Part shown: piece by piece, positions 7,887 through 15,774 of the stretch
Position numbering within the stretch: position 1 is the stretch's first letter
Layout: each line of letters opens with the position of its first letter
Source: Saccharothrix luteola
Lineage (GTDB): Bacteria > Actinomycetota > Actinomycetes > Mycobacteriales > Pseudonocardiaceae
NCBI RefSeq assembly: GCF_020859565.1
Contig: NZ_JAJHUO010000042.1
Span: forward strand, 1 to 64,000
Reading direction: 5' to 3'
Length of the DNA: 64,000 bases
Translations under genes and position numbers: made by a program
The notes under the pieces: generated by a model
Databases searched by the model: none
The model's input: only the letters and a program-made list of their open reading frames with translations
What the model was told of the DNA's origin: nothing

Positions 7887-8144
7887 TCAGCCGGGGTGCG
7901 CGCCGACGGTGTCCTTGATCTCGGCGCCGAGGCGGTCCGCGCTGCGCGCGCAGTGCGCGCAGCAGAAGAACCGGCCCCGCACCTCGACTCCGTGGCCGAG
8001 GATGCGGCAGTCGCAGTGCTCGCAGCGCGGCGCCAGGCGTTGGATCGCGCACTCGAAGCTGTCGAACGTGTGCACGCCACCGCCGACCGTGCGGACCTCG
8101 AAGGCCATCCAGTAGTCGTTGCCGCAGACGTCGCAAGTCGCCAT
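7887..8144 (-). CDS. small Cys-rich zinc-ribbon-like protein
   Basis: An 85-residue protein with nine cysteines in clusters: CDVC at residues 4-7, a single Cys about 32, CEHCDC, and FFCCAHC near the C-terminus. This spacing suggests one or two structural metal sites, as in short actinobacterial metallothionein-like or zinc-ribbon proteins; the exact family is uncertain. The start is ATG 8144; the frame stays open further upstream only through the antisense of two tRNA-like genes, so longer starts are not credible. No strong ribosome binding site is visible. Confidence 0.75.
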   Translation of the reverse strand: MATCDVCGNDYWMAFEVRTVGGGVHTFDSFECAIQRLAPRCEHCDCRILGHGVEVRGRFFCCAHCARSADRLGAEIKDTVGAHPG

Positions 8145-8233
8145 GGCCGAAGCGTGCGCCGGTCGCCGGGCACCGGCAACTCGAACCCCGGCCGACGACT
8201 GCCCGGACCTCGCGCGCACGAGGTCCGGCCGAG

Positions 8234-8307
8234 CGGACCAGGCCGGACTCGAACCGGCGTCCTCCCTCCCGGGGGGAGGGCGCGTCAACCACTGCGCTAC
8301 ATGGTCC
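8234..8307 (-). tRNA. tRNA-like gene A, Pro-type anticodon CGG (non-canonical)
   Basis: A 74-nt cloverleaf. The acceptor is GGACCATG/CTGGTCC (one extra or unpaired base on the 5' side), then TA, D-stem GCGC/GCGC with GG in the D-loop, anticodon stem CTCCC/GGGAG with loop CCCGGGA, 3-nt variable region, and T-arm GCCGG-TTCGAGT-CCGGC. The anticodon position reads CGG (Pro), but position 33 is C instead of the near-universal U. No CCA is encoded and the discriminator is G. Position 1 is G, not the C1-G72 typical of bacterial tRNA-Pro. An alternative 7-bp stem (CCCTCCC/GGGAGGG) would bury the anticodon. Confidence 0.55.
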
Positions 8308-8381
8308 CGAGCCGGGCCGGATTCGAACCGGCGTCCTCCCTCCCATGGGGAGGGCGCGACAACCACTGCGCTACCGGGCTC
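8308..8381 (-). tRNA. tRNA-like gene B, Pro-type anticodon UGG (non-canonical)
   Basis: This is a 74-nt sister of gene A and directly abuts it (no spacer). The acceptor is GAGCCCGG/CCGGCTC, again with one extra 5' base; D-stem GCGC/GCGC, anticodon stem CTCCC/GGGAG, loop CATGGGA, T-arm GCCGG-TTCGAAT-CCGGC, discriminator G, no encoded CCA. The anticodon reads UGG (Pro) and position 33 is A. The bodies of A and B are almost identical while the acceptor stems differ yet still pair, which argues for selection on structure rather than random decay. Confidence 0.55.
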
Positions 8382-8439
8382 CTGCCCAACACTAACCATG
8401 ACCGAGGTCCCGGAGACAGGGCCGCTAAGGTCTGCCCTC

Positions 8440-9555
8440 GTGCGCGGAGTCGACTACTACGAACTCCTCGGGGTCGGCCGCTACGCGTCCGAGGCGGAGA
8501 TCAAGTCCGCTTACCGCTCCCTGGCCAAGGTCATGCACCCGGACGCGGGCGGGTCCTCCGGCACCTTCCGGATGCTGCAAGAGGCATATGACACCCTGCG
8601 GGATCCGGCCCGCCGACGTGACTACGACCGCGGGTGGTCGTTCACCCGTCCGGGCGCCCGGCCGACGTCGCCGACCCGCCCGCCGCGCTCCGGCCGGACC
8701 GGTCGGTTGCGGAACTTCGGCGAAGATCCCGACTTCGTACCTCCGAAGCCCGTGGTGGACCTCGGCGGCCTCGCGTGGTGGCACCTGGTCGACGTCGGCC
8801 AACGGGTCCGGTACGCGCCCGCCGCCGGTCCGGGCCACGCGCCCGCGCTGGCGGCCATGTGCGGGTGGTTCTTCCTGCTGCTGCCCGTGGTCGTCGTCGA
8901 CTTCTCGCCGTTGGCGCTCGGCGTCTGGCTGCTGGTGGTGGCCGCCGCGGCGGCGGTGGCGTTCCGGCTCGTGCGGCGGTACCTGGCGGCGATCCGGGCC
9001 GACCGGTCGTTCACGTCGGACCACGACACGGGCGTGGTGCACGGGACCACCGACGACCGGGTCTGCGAACGGCTCACCGCCGACCTGCTCAGCCGGTACC
9101 TGACCCGGCTGCCCGGCGCGCGGATCTTCCACGGCCTCGCCTGGCCCGGCTCGGTGTTCGCCGACGTCGACCACGCCGTGCTGTGCGGGCGGAAGCTGGT
9201 GCTGATCGAGTCGAAGTCGTGGCTGCCGGGGCACTACGAGGCCGAGGACGACGGCACGGTGTGGCGCAACGGCCACCCGTTCCGGGGTGGCGGCATGCGG
9301 ATGCCGCGCAGCCTCGCGGTGTACCGGAAACTGCTGCCGTGGCTGGAGATCCGGACCGCGCTGCTGGTCTACCCGAGCCGCGACGGCGTGGTGACCACCG
9401 AGGAACCGGCGGACGCCATCGTGCCGCCGATGACGCCCGCCCAGTTCGTGGAGGAGATCGGCGACTGGCTGGCCGAGGACCCGGCCACGGTGGACCGGGA
9501 GGCGTTGCGCCTGCTGATCGGCCAGGTCGTGCCGATCGTGCGGACGGCCGGCTGA
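8440..9555 (+). CDS. J-domain / NERD nuclease fusion membrane protein
   Basis: A 371-residue protein. Residues 1-65 form a J domain (DYYELLGVGRYASEAEIKSAYR.. with the HPD motif, then a C-terminal helix with RRRDYDRG). A basic Pro/Arg-rich linker follows, then two hydrophobic segments in the middle. The C-terminal half is a NERD domain: a Val-Asp-His core (DVDHAVLCGRKLVLIESKSW) with the E-x-K active-site pattern of this nuclease-related family. The GTG start at 8440 has AAGG upstream; ATG 8398 lacks a binding site. It likely sits on the cytoplasmic membrane with both domains inside. The fusion suggests a DNA-processing enzyme recruiting Hsp70, but that is inference. Confidence 0.82.
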   Translation: MRGVDYYELLGVGRYASEAEIKSAYRSLAKVMHPDAGGSSGTFRMLQEAYDTLRDPARRRDYDRGWSFTRPGARPTSPTRPPRSGRTGRLRNFGEDPDFVPPKPVVDLGGLAWWHLVDVGQRVRYAPAAGPGHAPALAAMCGWFFLLLPVVVVDFSPLALGVWLLVVAAAAAVAFRLVRRYLAAIRADRSFTSDHDTGVVHGTTDDRVCERLTADLLSRYLTRLPGARIFHGLAWPGSVFADVDHAVLCGRKLVLIESKSWLPGHYEAEDDGTVWRNGHPFRGGGMRMPRSLAVYRKLLPWLEIRTALLVYPSRDGVVTTEEPADAIVPPMTPAQFVEEIGDWLAEDPATVDREALRLLIGQVVPIVRTAG

Positions 9556-9617
9556 AGACGGCCACCTCCGCGAGCGCGCGCGGGCTACGTTCCGACGAGC
9601 CCACGGGAGAGTCGGCT

Positions 9618-10007
9618 GTGAAGATCGACGTCTTCAACGAGATCCAGGACCCGCGCCCGTGGCAGGAGGGGCACCAGCACGCCCGCATCACGGAGGCGTT
9701 GGCGCAGGCGCAACAGCCCCACCCGCCGCTGTGGCAGGCGGCGGCGACCCCGGCGTCGTTCGAGGAGGCCGGGCGCCGTGGCGTCGGGGTGCTCGGGGCG
9801 TTCTTCACGTTCGTGCACTGCGCGGAGACCGACGAGCAGGCGATTGTGGTGATCGGCCGGGTCCTGCGAGGCGACGACGTGGCGCCGGACCCGGGCATCG
9901 ACCGGCTGATGGCCTTCCACCAGGTCGACAGCCTGAAGCACGAGGACGTCATGCGGAGCCTGCAGCTGGTCGGCGACCTGATCCCGGAGTTCGACAAGTC
10001 GGGTTGA
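9618..10007 (+). pseudogene. in-frame remnant of an LLM-class flavin oxidoreductase
   Basis: A 129-codon open frame that looks like pieces of a luciferase-like monooxygenase of about 350 residues. Residues 1-35 (KIDVFNEIQDPRPWQEGHQH...) match the usual N-terminus. The text then jumps to the mid-protein motif PPLWQAAATPASFEEAGRRG (about 40-60), and the last 45 residues resemble the C-terminal helix region ending SLQLVGDLIPEF. The flavin- and substrate-binding centre is gone. The GTG start has GGGAGAG upstream. The reading frame has survived two large deletions, so a shortened protein may still be made. Family assignment is from memory of LLM sequences. Confidence 0.6.
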
Positions 10008-10058
10008 TCCCCGGGTTCGGCGAGTGAAGTCGCGGGATCCGGTGGGAGGATGGCCCGC

Positions 10059-10715
10059 ATGCCGAAGAAGCTGCGCCTGACCGGTGACCCGGCCGCCGAC
10101 AAGCTGCTGAGCGACGACCCGTTCGCGTTGCTCGTGGGGCTGTTGTTGGACCAGCAGTTCCCGATGGAGCACGCCTTCGCCGGGCCGCGGAAGATCGCGG
10201 ACCGGATGGACGGGTTCAGCATCACCAAGATCGCCGAGACCGACGTGGAGGCGTTCGTCGAGCTGTGCGTGCAGCCGCCGGCCATCCACCGGTACGGCGC
10301 GTCGATGGCACGGCGGGTCCACGCGCTCGCGTTGCACGTCATCGAGCACTACAAGGGCAAGGCGGCGAACATCTGGAAGGCCGGCCGGCCGGATGGCAAG
10401 GAGGTGCTGCGCCGGGTGAAGGAACTGCCCGGGTTCGGCGACCAGAAGGCCCGGATCTTCGTCGCGCTGCTCGGCAAGCAGCGCGGTGTGACGCCGGACG
10501 GGTGGCGGGAGGCGGCCGGTGCGTACGGGGAGGAAGGGTCGCGGCGGTCCATCGCCGACGTGACGAGCGCGGAGACGTTGGCCGAGGTGCGGGCGTTCAA
10601 GAAGGCGGCGAAGGCCGGCGGTCAGGCGGAGGCGCAGCCGGCGGTGAAGGCGGGAGCGAAGGGCAAGACCGCGGCGAAGGGGAAAACGCCGGGCAAGGCG
10701 GCGGCGAAGAGCTAG
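10059..10715 (+). CDS. HhH-GPD family base-excision repair protein (TIGR03252-like)
   Basis: A 218-residue protein. The helix-hairpin-helix is visible in RRVKELPGFGDQKARIFVALLG (about residues 120-140). The N-terminal helices (PFALLVGLLLDQQFPMEHAFAGP) fit the HhH-GPD DNA glycosylase fold. It matches the actinobacterial family I know as TIGR03252. The last 40 residues are a Lys/Ala/Gly-rich tail, likely a non-specific DNA-binding extension. I choose ATG 10059 because GGGAGG is 9 bp upstream; ATG 10050 would overlap that element. A kinase gene starts 10 bp downstream, so the two are probably cotranscribed. Confidence 0.82.
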   Translation: MPKKLRLTGDPAADKLLSDDPFALLVGLLLDQQFPMEHAFAGPRKIADRMDGFSITKIAETDVEAFVELCVQPPAIHRYGASMARRVHALALHVIEHYKGKAANIWKAGRPDGKEVLRRVKELPGFGDQKARIFVALLGKQRGVTPDGWREAAGAYGEEGSRRSIADVTSAETLAEVRAFKKAAKAGGQAEAQPAVKAGAKGKTAAKGKTPGKAAAKS

Positions 10716-10724
10716 AGTCCCCGC

Positions 10725-12266
10725 GTGGAGTTGCCTGGTCTGACCGATCTCACGCCGTTGGGCCAGGGTGGTTTCGCCACCGTCTACCGGGCTCGCCAGG
10801 TGCAGTTGAACCGCGACGTCGCGGTGAAGGTCGACAACCGGGTCTTGCAGAGCGAGCGTGACCGGCGGCGGTTCCTGCGCGAGGCGCACGCGGCCGCCCG
10901 GCTGTCCGGCCACCCGCACGTGGTCTCGGTGCACGACGCGAACTTCACCCCGCAGGGCACGCCCTACCTGGTCATGGAGCTCTGCACGGGCGGGTCGCTC
11001 GCCGACGTGGTGCAGCGCGACGGGCCGCTGCCCGCGGCGAGGGTGCGCGAGTTGGGCGTGCAGCTGGCGGACGCGTTGGCCGCCGCGCACGCGGAAGGCG
11101 TGCTGCACCGGGACATCAAGCCGGGCAACATCCTGCTGGACCGCTACGGCACGGTGAAGCTGGCCGATTTCGGGTTGGCGGCGCTGCTGGACGCCGAGGG
11201 GTCGAGCACGGTCACGCGGGACGCGTTGAGCCCCAGCTACGCGCCGCCGGAGGCGTTCGCGATGGCTCCTCCGACGCCGGCGGCGGACGTGTACTCCCTG
11301 GCGGCGACGCTGTACGACCTGCTGGCGGGCAAGCCGCCGCGGCCGGTGCCGTGGCCCGTGGAGTCGTTCGACCAGTTGGGGCACGTGCTGCGCGCCCCGG
11401 TGCCGTGGGTGCCCGGTGTCCCGCAGGGGATGCACGAGGCGCTGGTGCGGGCGTTGGAGCCCGAGGTCGGTCGTCGGACGCCCACGGCGGCCCGGTTGCG
11501 CGACGAGTTGAGCCGGGTGGTGGAGGCGTCGGTCCCGCCTCGGGTTTCGGGGCCGGCGGCGGAGTCACCGGCCTGGGGGTCGCCGCCGCCGGCCGGGTCG
11601 CCGCCGCCGGCCGGGTCGCCGCCCCGGGACTCGCTGCCCCCGGCACCCTGGGACTCGCGGCCGGTGGCGGGCGCGCCGCCCCGGGTGTCGCCGCCGTTGG
11701 CGGGGTCCGGTTACGTCCGGCCGCCCGCCAAGAAGCCCTGGCCGTTGGTGATCAGCGCCGCGGTGCTGGCGACGCTGGTGGCCCTGGGCACGTGGTGGTG
11801 GGCGTCCAAGTCCACCGCCAAGTCCACCACGCCGACGCTCGAAGCCGGGGCCACCACCGAGAGCTCGGGCAAGCCCCTCCCGCCGCCCGACCTGGAGGAG
11901 TGCGCGACCGGTTACTGCGTCGCCGAACCGACCTGCTACCGCGGCATCGTGTCCGTCGGCGGCAAGGCGGCCAGTGCGCGCAAGGTCGGGAACTGCTCGG
12001 AGGAGCACTTCTGGGAGGCGTTCGCGGGCGGGTGGTTGTCCGGGCCGGTCCCGGACGTCGACAACGACGAACTGGCCAAGGCGCCCGAGGTGGCGAGCGT
12101 CTGCACGGCCGAGGTGATGGCGGCCAACACCCGGCCGACCGTCGACACCTCGGGCTGGAGGTTCACGGCGGTGGGCTTCACGGACGGCGACCTGGCTTAC
12201 TTCCACTGCCTGGCCGCGCCGTCCGCGGGCGGCGAGACGACGACCAGCGCGTTCGGCGGGTCCTGA
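10725..12266 (+). CDS. membrane Ser/Thr protein kinase (PknB-like)
   Basis: A 513-residue Hanks-type kinase. The N-terminal catalytic domain has the glycine loop GQGGFATVY (13-21), the ATP-binding Lys35, the HRDIKPGN catalytic loop (128-135) and DFG (148-150). An activation loop with SSTVTRDALSPSYAPPE follows. After residue 270 comes a Pro/Ser/Ala-rich linker, then one transmembrane helix (about 339-359), then a roughly 150-residue outer domain with at least six cysteines that could act as a sensor. GTG start. The 3' end overlaps the convergent MFS gene by 70 bp. The outer domain lacks PASTA repeats. Confidence 0.92.
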   Translation: MELPGLTDLTPLGQGGFATVYRARQVQLNRDVAVKVDNRVLQSERDRRRFLREAHAAARLSGHPHVVSVHDANFTPQGTPYLVMELCTGGSLADVVQRDGPLPAARVRELGVQLADALAAAHAEGVLHRDIKPGNILLDRYGTVKLADFGLAALLDAEGSSTVTRDALSPSYAPPEAFAMAPPTPAADVYSLAATLYDLLAGKPPRPVPWPVESFDQLGHVLRAPVPWVPGVPQGMHEALVRALEPEVGRRTPTAARLRDELSRVVEASVPPRVSGPAAESPAWGSPPPAGSPPPAGSPPRDSLPPAPWDSRPVAGAPPRVSPPLAGSGYVRPPAKKPWPLVISAAVLATLVALGTWWWASKSTAKSTTPTLEAGATTESSGKPLPPPDLEECATGYCVAEPTCYRGIVSVGGKAASARKVGNCSEEHFWEAFAGGWLSGPVPDVDNDELAKAPEVASVCTAEVMAANTRPTVDTSGWRFTAVGFTDGDLAYFHCLAAPSAGGETTTSAFGGS

Positions 12267-13405
12267 CGCGGTTCGGGCTTGAGCGTGAAGATCAGCATCA
12301 CGAGGGCCACCAGGGCGAGGACCGCGGCGATCGGGGCCAGCGGCACGAGTCCGACCCAGCTGATCACCACGCCCCCGAGCACGCCGGACAGACCCACGCC
12401 CAGGTAGATCGCGGAGGCGTTGAGCGACAGCAGCAGGCCGCTGTTGGCCGGCGCGAGCTCGATCAGCCAGCTCTGGATGGGTGGGTTCGCCGACCACGTG
12501 AGCGCGCCCCAGGCGAAGAGGGCGACGGCGGCCGACACCGGGGTCGTCGCGGTGAGGGGCAACGTCGCCAGCACGACGGTGAAGCAGCTGAACAGGACGA
12601 CGAGCAGCTTGCGGGTGTCGAAGCGGTCCGTGAGGCGGCCGGCGCCCCAGTTGCCGAGCACGGAGCCCAGGCCGTAGGCGACGAGCAGGATGCCGATCGT
12701 GGCGCCCTCCACGTCAGCGGTCTCGGCGAGCAGGGGCGCGATGTAGTTGAAGACGCTGAACACGGCCAGGCACGCGAGCACGGTCAGGCCGAGGACCATC
12801 AGCACGCGGCGGTCGGCGGCGGGTGCGAAGCGCTGCCGCAGGCCGACGACGGGCGGGGCGTCGACGCGGGGCAGCCAGAGGCGCACGGCGATCGCGGCGA
12901 GCACCGAGACGACCGCGATCAGCGCGAACACGCCCTGGTAGCCGAGGGGTCCGCCGAGCAGGTTGCCCGCGGGCACGCCGAGTGCGAGCGAGAACGACAG
13001 GCCGCCGAAGACCAGGGCGACGGCTCGGCCGCGGTGCTCCGGCGGGGTCAGGACGGTGGCGACGAGCGTCGCGGCGGGTGTGTAGACGGCCGCGCCGAGC
13101 GCGCTGATCACGCGGGCGACCATGAGCAGCGGGTAGTTCGGGGCGAGCGCGGCCAGGAGGTTGCCGAAGGCGGCGACGCCGAGGGCGACGACGAGCAACT
13201 TGCGGCGCTCCCACCGCCCGGTGAGGACGGCGAGGAGGGGTGACGAGACCGCGTAGGCGATCGCGAACGCGGTGAGCAGCTGTCCCGCGGTGGCGTGCGA
13301 GACGTCCAGCTCCTCGCTCACGGCCGGCAGCACGCCGGAGACGATGTACCCGCTCGTGCCGATGGCGAACGCCCCGGCGGCGAGGAGGTAGGTGCGTGCC
13401 GACAT
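12197..13405 (-). CDS. MFS drug-type exporter (DHA1-like)
   Basis: A 402-residue major facilitator with about twelve hydrophobic segments. The N-terminal half has the loop 2-3 motif TGRWERRKLL and the antiporter-type pattern SALGAAVYTPAATLVA. This suits the Cml/arabinose-efflux-like drug exporters. ATG start at 13405 with GGGGGATC upstream. It is divergent from an ArsR-family repressor across an 85-bp region with nested palindromes, so it is the probable target of that regulator. Its last 70 bp overlap the kinase gene on the other strand. Confidence 0.9.
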   Translation of the reverse strand: MSARTYLLAAGAFAIGTSGYIVSGVLPAVSEELDVSHATAGQLLTAFAIAYAVSSPLLAVLTGRWERRKLLVVALGVAAFGNLLAALAPNYPLLMVARVISALGAAVYTPAATLVATVLTPPEHRGRAVALVFGGLSFSLALGVPAGNLLGGPLGYQGVFALIAVVSVLAAIAVRLWLPRVDAPPVVGLRQRFAPAADRRVLMVLGLTVLACLAVFSVFNYIAPLLAETADVEGATIGILLVAYGLGSVLGNWGAGRLTDRFDTRKLLVVLFSCFTVVLATLPLTATTPVSAAVALFAWGALTWSANPPIQSWLIELAPANSGLLLSLNASAIYLGVGLSGVLGGVVISWVGLVPLAPIAAVLALVALVMLIFTLKPEPRQDPPNALVVVSPPADGAARQWK

Positions 13406-13443
13406 GTGTGATCCCCCAGTCGAGTGCGTTTCGGCGGGGATCG

Positions 13444-13482
13444 TACTACGACGTTCATCGAAGTTTGATGGGGCTCGTAGTA
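13444..13482. promoter_or_regulatory. nested palindromic operator between MFS and ArsR genes
   Basis: The outer arms TACTACGA (13444-13451) and TCGTAGTA (13475-13482) are perfectly inverted. Between them CATCGAA-G-TTTGATG (13456-13470) is a second, near-perfect palindrome. The element runs into the arsR start region and lies 40-80 bp from the MFS start, so one repressor dimer or two could shut both genes. Confidence 0.7.
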
Positions 13483-13490
13483 TGGGTGTT

Positions 13491-13799
13491 ATGACTGTTG
13501 TGCTCCCCCACCCGGAGCGGGACGAGATCCGGATCGCGTCGGTGCTGCACGCGCTGGCCGATCCGGTGCGGCTCCGGATCGTGCGCGAGCTGGCGACGCA
13601 CGAGGAGGGCCTTTCGTGCGGTGTGCTGCCGCTGGGGGTGACGGCGTCGACGCTCACCCACCACGTGCGGACGTTGCGGGAGGCGGGTGTGGTGCGCGTC
13701 CGACCGCAGGGGACTTCGCGGATCAGCTCGTTGCGCCGGGAGGACCTGGATGCGCTGTTCCCCGGGCTGCTCGACGGCGTGCTGGCGGCACGCCGGTGA
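13491..13799 (+). CDS. ArsR-family transcriptional repressor
   Basis: A 102-residue winged-helix regulator. The HTH is visible as ASVLHALADPVRLRIVRELATHE...LGVTASTLTHHVRTLREAGVV followed by the wing RVRPQGTSRISSLRRED. It lacks the classic CVC metal box and has a single Cys in LSCGVLP, so it probably senses something other than arsenite. ATG 13491 or 13482 (in frame, closer to the palindrome) may start it. The TGA overlaps the GTG of the next gene (GTGA). Its neighbour is the divergent exporter. Confidence 0.88.
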   Translation: MTVVLPHPERDEIRIASVLHALADPVRLRIVRELATHEEGLSCGVLPLGVTASTLTHHVRTLREAGVVRVRPQGTSRISSLRREDLDALFPGLLDGVLAARR

Positions 13800-14167
13800 G
13801 TGAGGCGAACGACTGGGAGTGGGTCCGGGTGCTCGCCCAGGGGCGGGTGTACGACGAGGAGCGGCCCGCCGTGAACCGGTTGGCGTGGGCGGCGGTGGCG
13901 TTGGCGGCCTCGCACGGCGGTGAGCGCAGCGGGGTGCGGCGGGCTCGGGCGGTGGCGGACCGGTTCGCGTTGCGGGCTCGGGTGGTGCGGTCGCTGGGGG
14001 CCTGGGCGGCGGATCCGGACGTGCTGGCGGCGGACGTGCTGGCCGAGGCCGGGTTGTCCGGGAGGTACGAGAAGGCGGTGGCACGCGCGGTCGAGCCGGT
14101 GGTGTCGCAGGTGCGGGACGACGGGTTGCGGCACCGGGTGCAGGGGTGGGTGTTGGCGCGGTCGTAG
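13796..14167 (+). CDS. hypothetical protein, 123 aa
   Basis: A soluble, Arg- and Ala-rich helical protein (SEANDWEWVRVLAQGRVYDEER..). No signal peptide or membrane segment. It begins at a GTG whose last bases form the stop of the ArsR gene, so it is translated with it. I do not recognise the family. Coding is supported by GC3 and the overlap. It may modulate the same exporter module, but nothing in the sequence shows this. Confidence 0.65.
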   Translation: MSEANDWEWVRVLAQGRVYDEERPAVNRLAWAAVALAASHGGERSGVRRARAVADRFALRARVVRSLGAWAADPDVLAADVLAEAGLSGRYEKAVARAVEPVVSQVRDDGLRHRVQGWVLARS

Positions 14168-14207
14168 TCCCATTAATGAGTTGCGGTGGTTCCTAGGGTG
14201 AACAACC

Positions 14208-14984
14208 GTGCGCGCTTACGCCTTTCTAGCGCTGGCCGGATTCCGCAGATATTCCACCTACCGACAGGCGATGGTCGCCGGAATGGCGACGAACGTCGCG
14301 TTCGGGCTGCTCAGGATGGCCGTGCTGCTCGCCGCGGTCACGCAGGGGCCCGTCGCGGGCTATGACGTCGCCGCCACGGCGACTTACGTGTGGCTCGGCC
14401 AAGGATTGATGGCCGTGGTCGTCCTCTGGGGCGACAAGCACCTCTCCGATCGGGTGCGCAGCGGTGACGTGGTGGTCGACCTCTACCGACCGTGGCACTT
14501 GCAGCTGGCCTTGTTCGCCGAGGACGTGGGGCGCGCGGGGTACGCCGTGGCCGTCCGGCTCGCCCCGCCGGTGGCGTTCGGGGCGTTGTTCTTCCCCTTC
14601 CGGTGGCCTTCGGTCGGCACGTTGCCGGTGTTCGCGGTCAGCGTGGCGCTGGCGGTGACCGTCAGCTTCGGCCTGCGGTTCCTGCTCAACGCGACCACGT
14701 TCTGGCTGCTGGACAACCGCGGCGTCCAAGCGCTCTACACGGCGCTCACCTGGCTGTTGTGCGGGTTGGCGGTGCCGCTCGCGTTCTTCCCCGAGTGGGC
14801 GCTGCCGATCGTGTGGTCGACGCCGTTCGCGGCCATGCTGCAGGCGCCGATCGACATCTTCCTCGAACGCGGCTCGCCGTGGCCTTTCCTCGCGGGGCAG
14901 GCGTTCTGGGCCGTCACCGTGCTGGCCGCGGGTCACCTGGTGCTGACGCGGGCGGTGCGGAAGGTGGTGGTCCAGGGTGGCTGA
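14208..14984 (+). CDS. ABC-2 transporter permease (PF06182 type), subunit 1
   Basis: A 258-residue integral membrane protein with about six helices. The central polar stretch DLYRPWHLQLALFAEDVGRA is typical of the ABC2_membrane_6 permeases (YitT/viologen-exporter-like), which export small hydrophobic compounds. GTG start at 14208. The next gene, a second permease, starts within its last 8 bp, and an ATPase follows with another overlap. The three form a complete exporter. The substrate cannot be read from sequence. Confidence 0.88.
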   Translation: MRAYAFLALAGFRRYSTYRQAMVAGMATNVAFGLLRMAVLLAAVTQGPVAGYDVAATATYVWLGQGLMAVVVLWGDKHLSDRVRSGDVVVDLYRPWHLQLALFAEDVGRAGYAVAVRLAPPVAFGALFFPFRWPSVGTLPVFAVSVALAVTVSFGLRFLLNATTFWLLDNRGVQALYTALTWLLCGLAVPLAFFPEWALPIVWSTPFAAMLQAPIDIFLERGSPWPFLAGQAFWAVTVLAAGHLVLTRAVRKVVVQGG

Positions 14985-15774
14985 GAGCGTGTACGTGAAG
15001 CTCGTCGGCGCGCGGTTGCGCGGGCAGATGTCCTACCGCGCGTCGTTCCTGATGCAGTGCCTCGCGCAGGCGATCAACCAGCTCGCCGAGTTGGCCGTCA
15101 TCCTGGTGCTGTTCAACCGGGTGAGCGCGCTGGGCGGGTTCTCGGTCTCGGAAGTCGTGCTGATGTACGCGATCGCGGGCACGGCGTTCGGGATCGCCGA
15201 CATGGTGGCGGGGCAGCTGGACGAACTGCCCGCGTACATCCGCACCGGGACGTTCGACGTGCTGCTGTTGCGCCCCTTGGGCACGTTGGCGCAGATGATG
15301 GCGTCCGACCTGCACCTGCGGAAGGTCGGGCGCATCGTCGCCGGCATCGGGGCGATGGTCTACGCCTTGAGCCACAACGACATCGCGTGGTCGGTGTGGA
15401 CCGCCGGGCTGGTCGTCCTGGCGCCGATCAGCGGCGCGGTGATCTTCTCCTCGATCTGGGTGGCGGCCAACGCCGTGTGCTTCTGGGTCGTGGACGGCCA
15501 GGAGTTGGCCAACACGGTCACGTACGGCAGCAACGCGTTCACCTCCTACCCGGCCACGGTCTACGGGCCTTGGCTGCGGCGGTTCTTCGCGTTCGTCATC
15601 CCCGGCGCGTTCGTCGCCTACTACCCCGCCCTCGCCCTGCTGGACCGACCGGACCCGTTGGGCGGGCCCGCCCTGCTCGGGTGGATCTCGCCGGTGGTCG
15701 CGGTCGCGGCGGCGGTCGTGGCCGGTCTGGTGTGGCGGACGGCCGTTCGGCACTACCGAGGGACTGGATCATGA
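14977..15774 (+). CDS. ABC-2 transporter permease, subunit 2
   Basis: A 265-residue permease paralogous to the preceding one, with six hydrophobic segments and the related motif RTGTFDVLLLRPLGTLAQMMASDL. Two different permeases with one ATPase is the usual layout for this exporter class. It overlaps its upstream partner by 8 bp and the downstream ATPase by 4 bp (ATGA). GTG start at 14977. Confidence 0.88.
   Translation: MAESVYVKLVGARLRGQMSYRASFLMQCLAQAINQLAELAVILVLFNRVSALGGFSVSEVVLMYAIAGTAFGIADMVAGQLDELPAYIRTGTFDVLLLRPLGTLAQMMASDLHLRKVGRIVAGIGAMVYALSHNDIAWSVWTAGLVVLAPISGAVIFSSIWVAANAVCFWVVDGQELANTVTYGSNAFTSYPATVYGPWLRRFFAFVIPGAFVAYYPALALLDRPDPLGGPALLGWISPVVAVAAAVVAGLVWRTAVRHYRGTGS

Noticed and set aside
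8234..8381. Ordinary tRNA-Pro pair
   Set aside because: U33, C1-G72 and A73 are missing and the acceptor has an extra base, so I list them as tRNA-like instead.
8119..8440. A longer N-terminus for the J-domain protein
   Set aside because: The extra residues are the translation of two tRNA-like genes, and the J domain begins right after GTG 8440.
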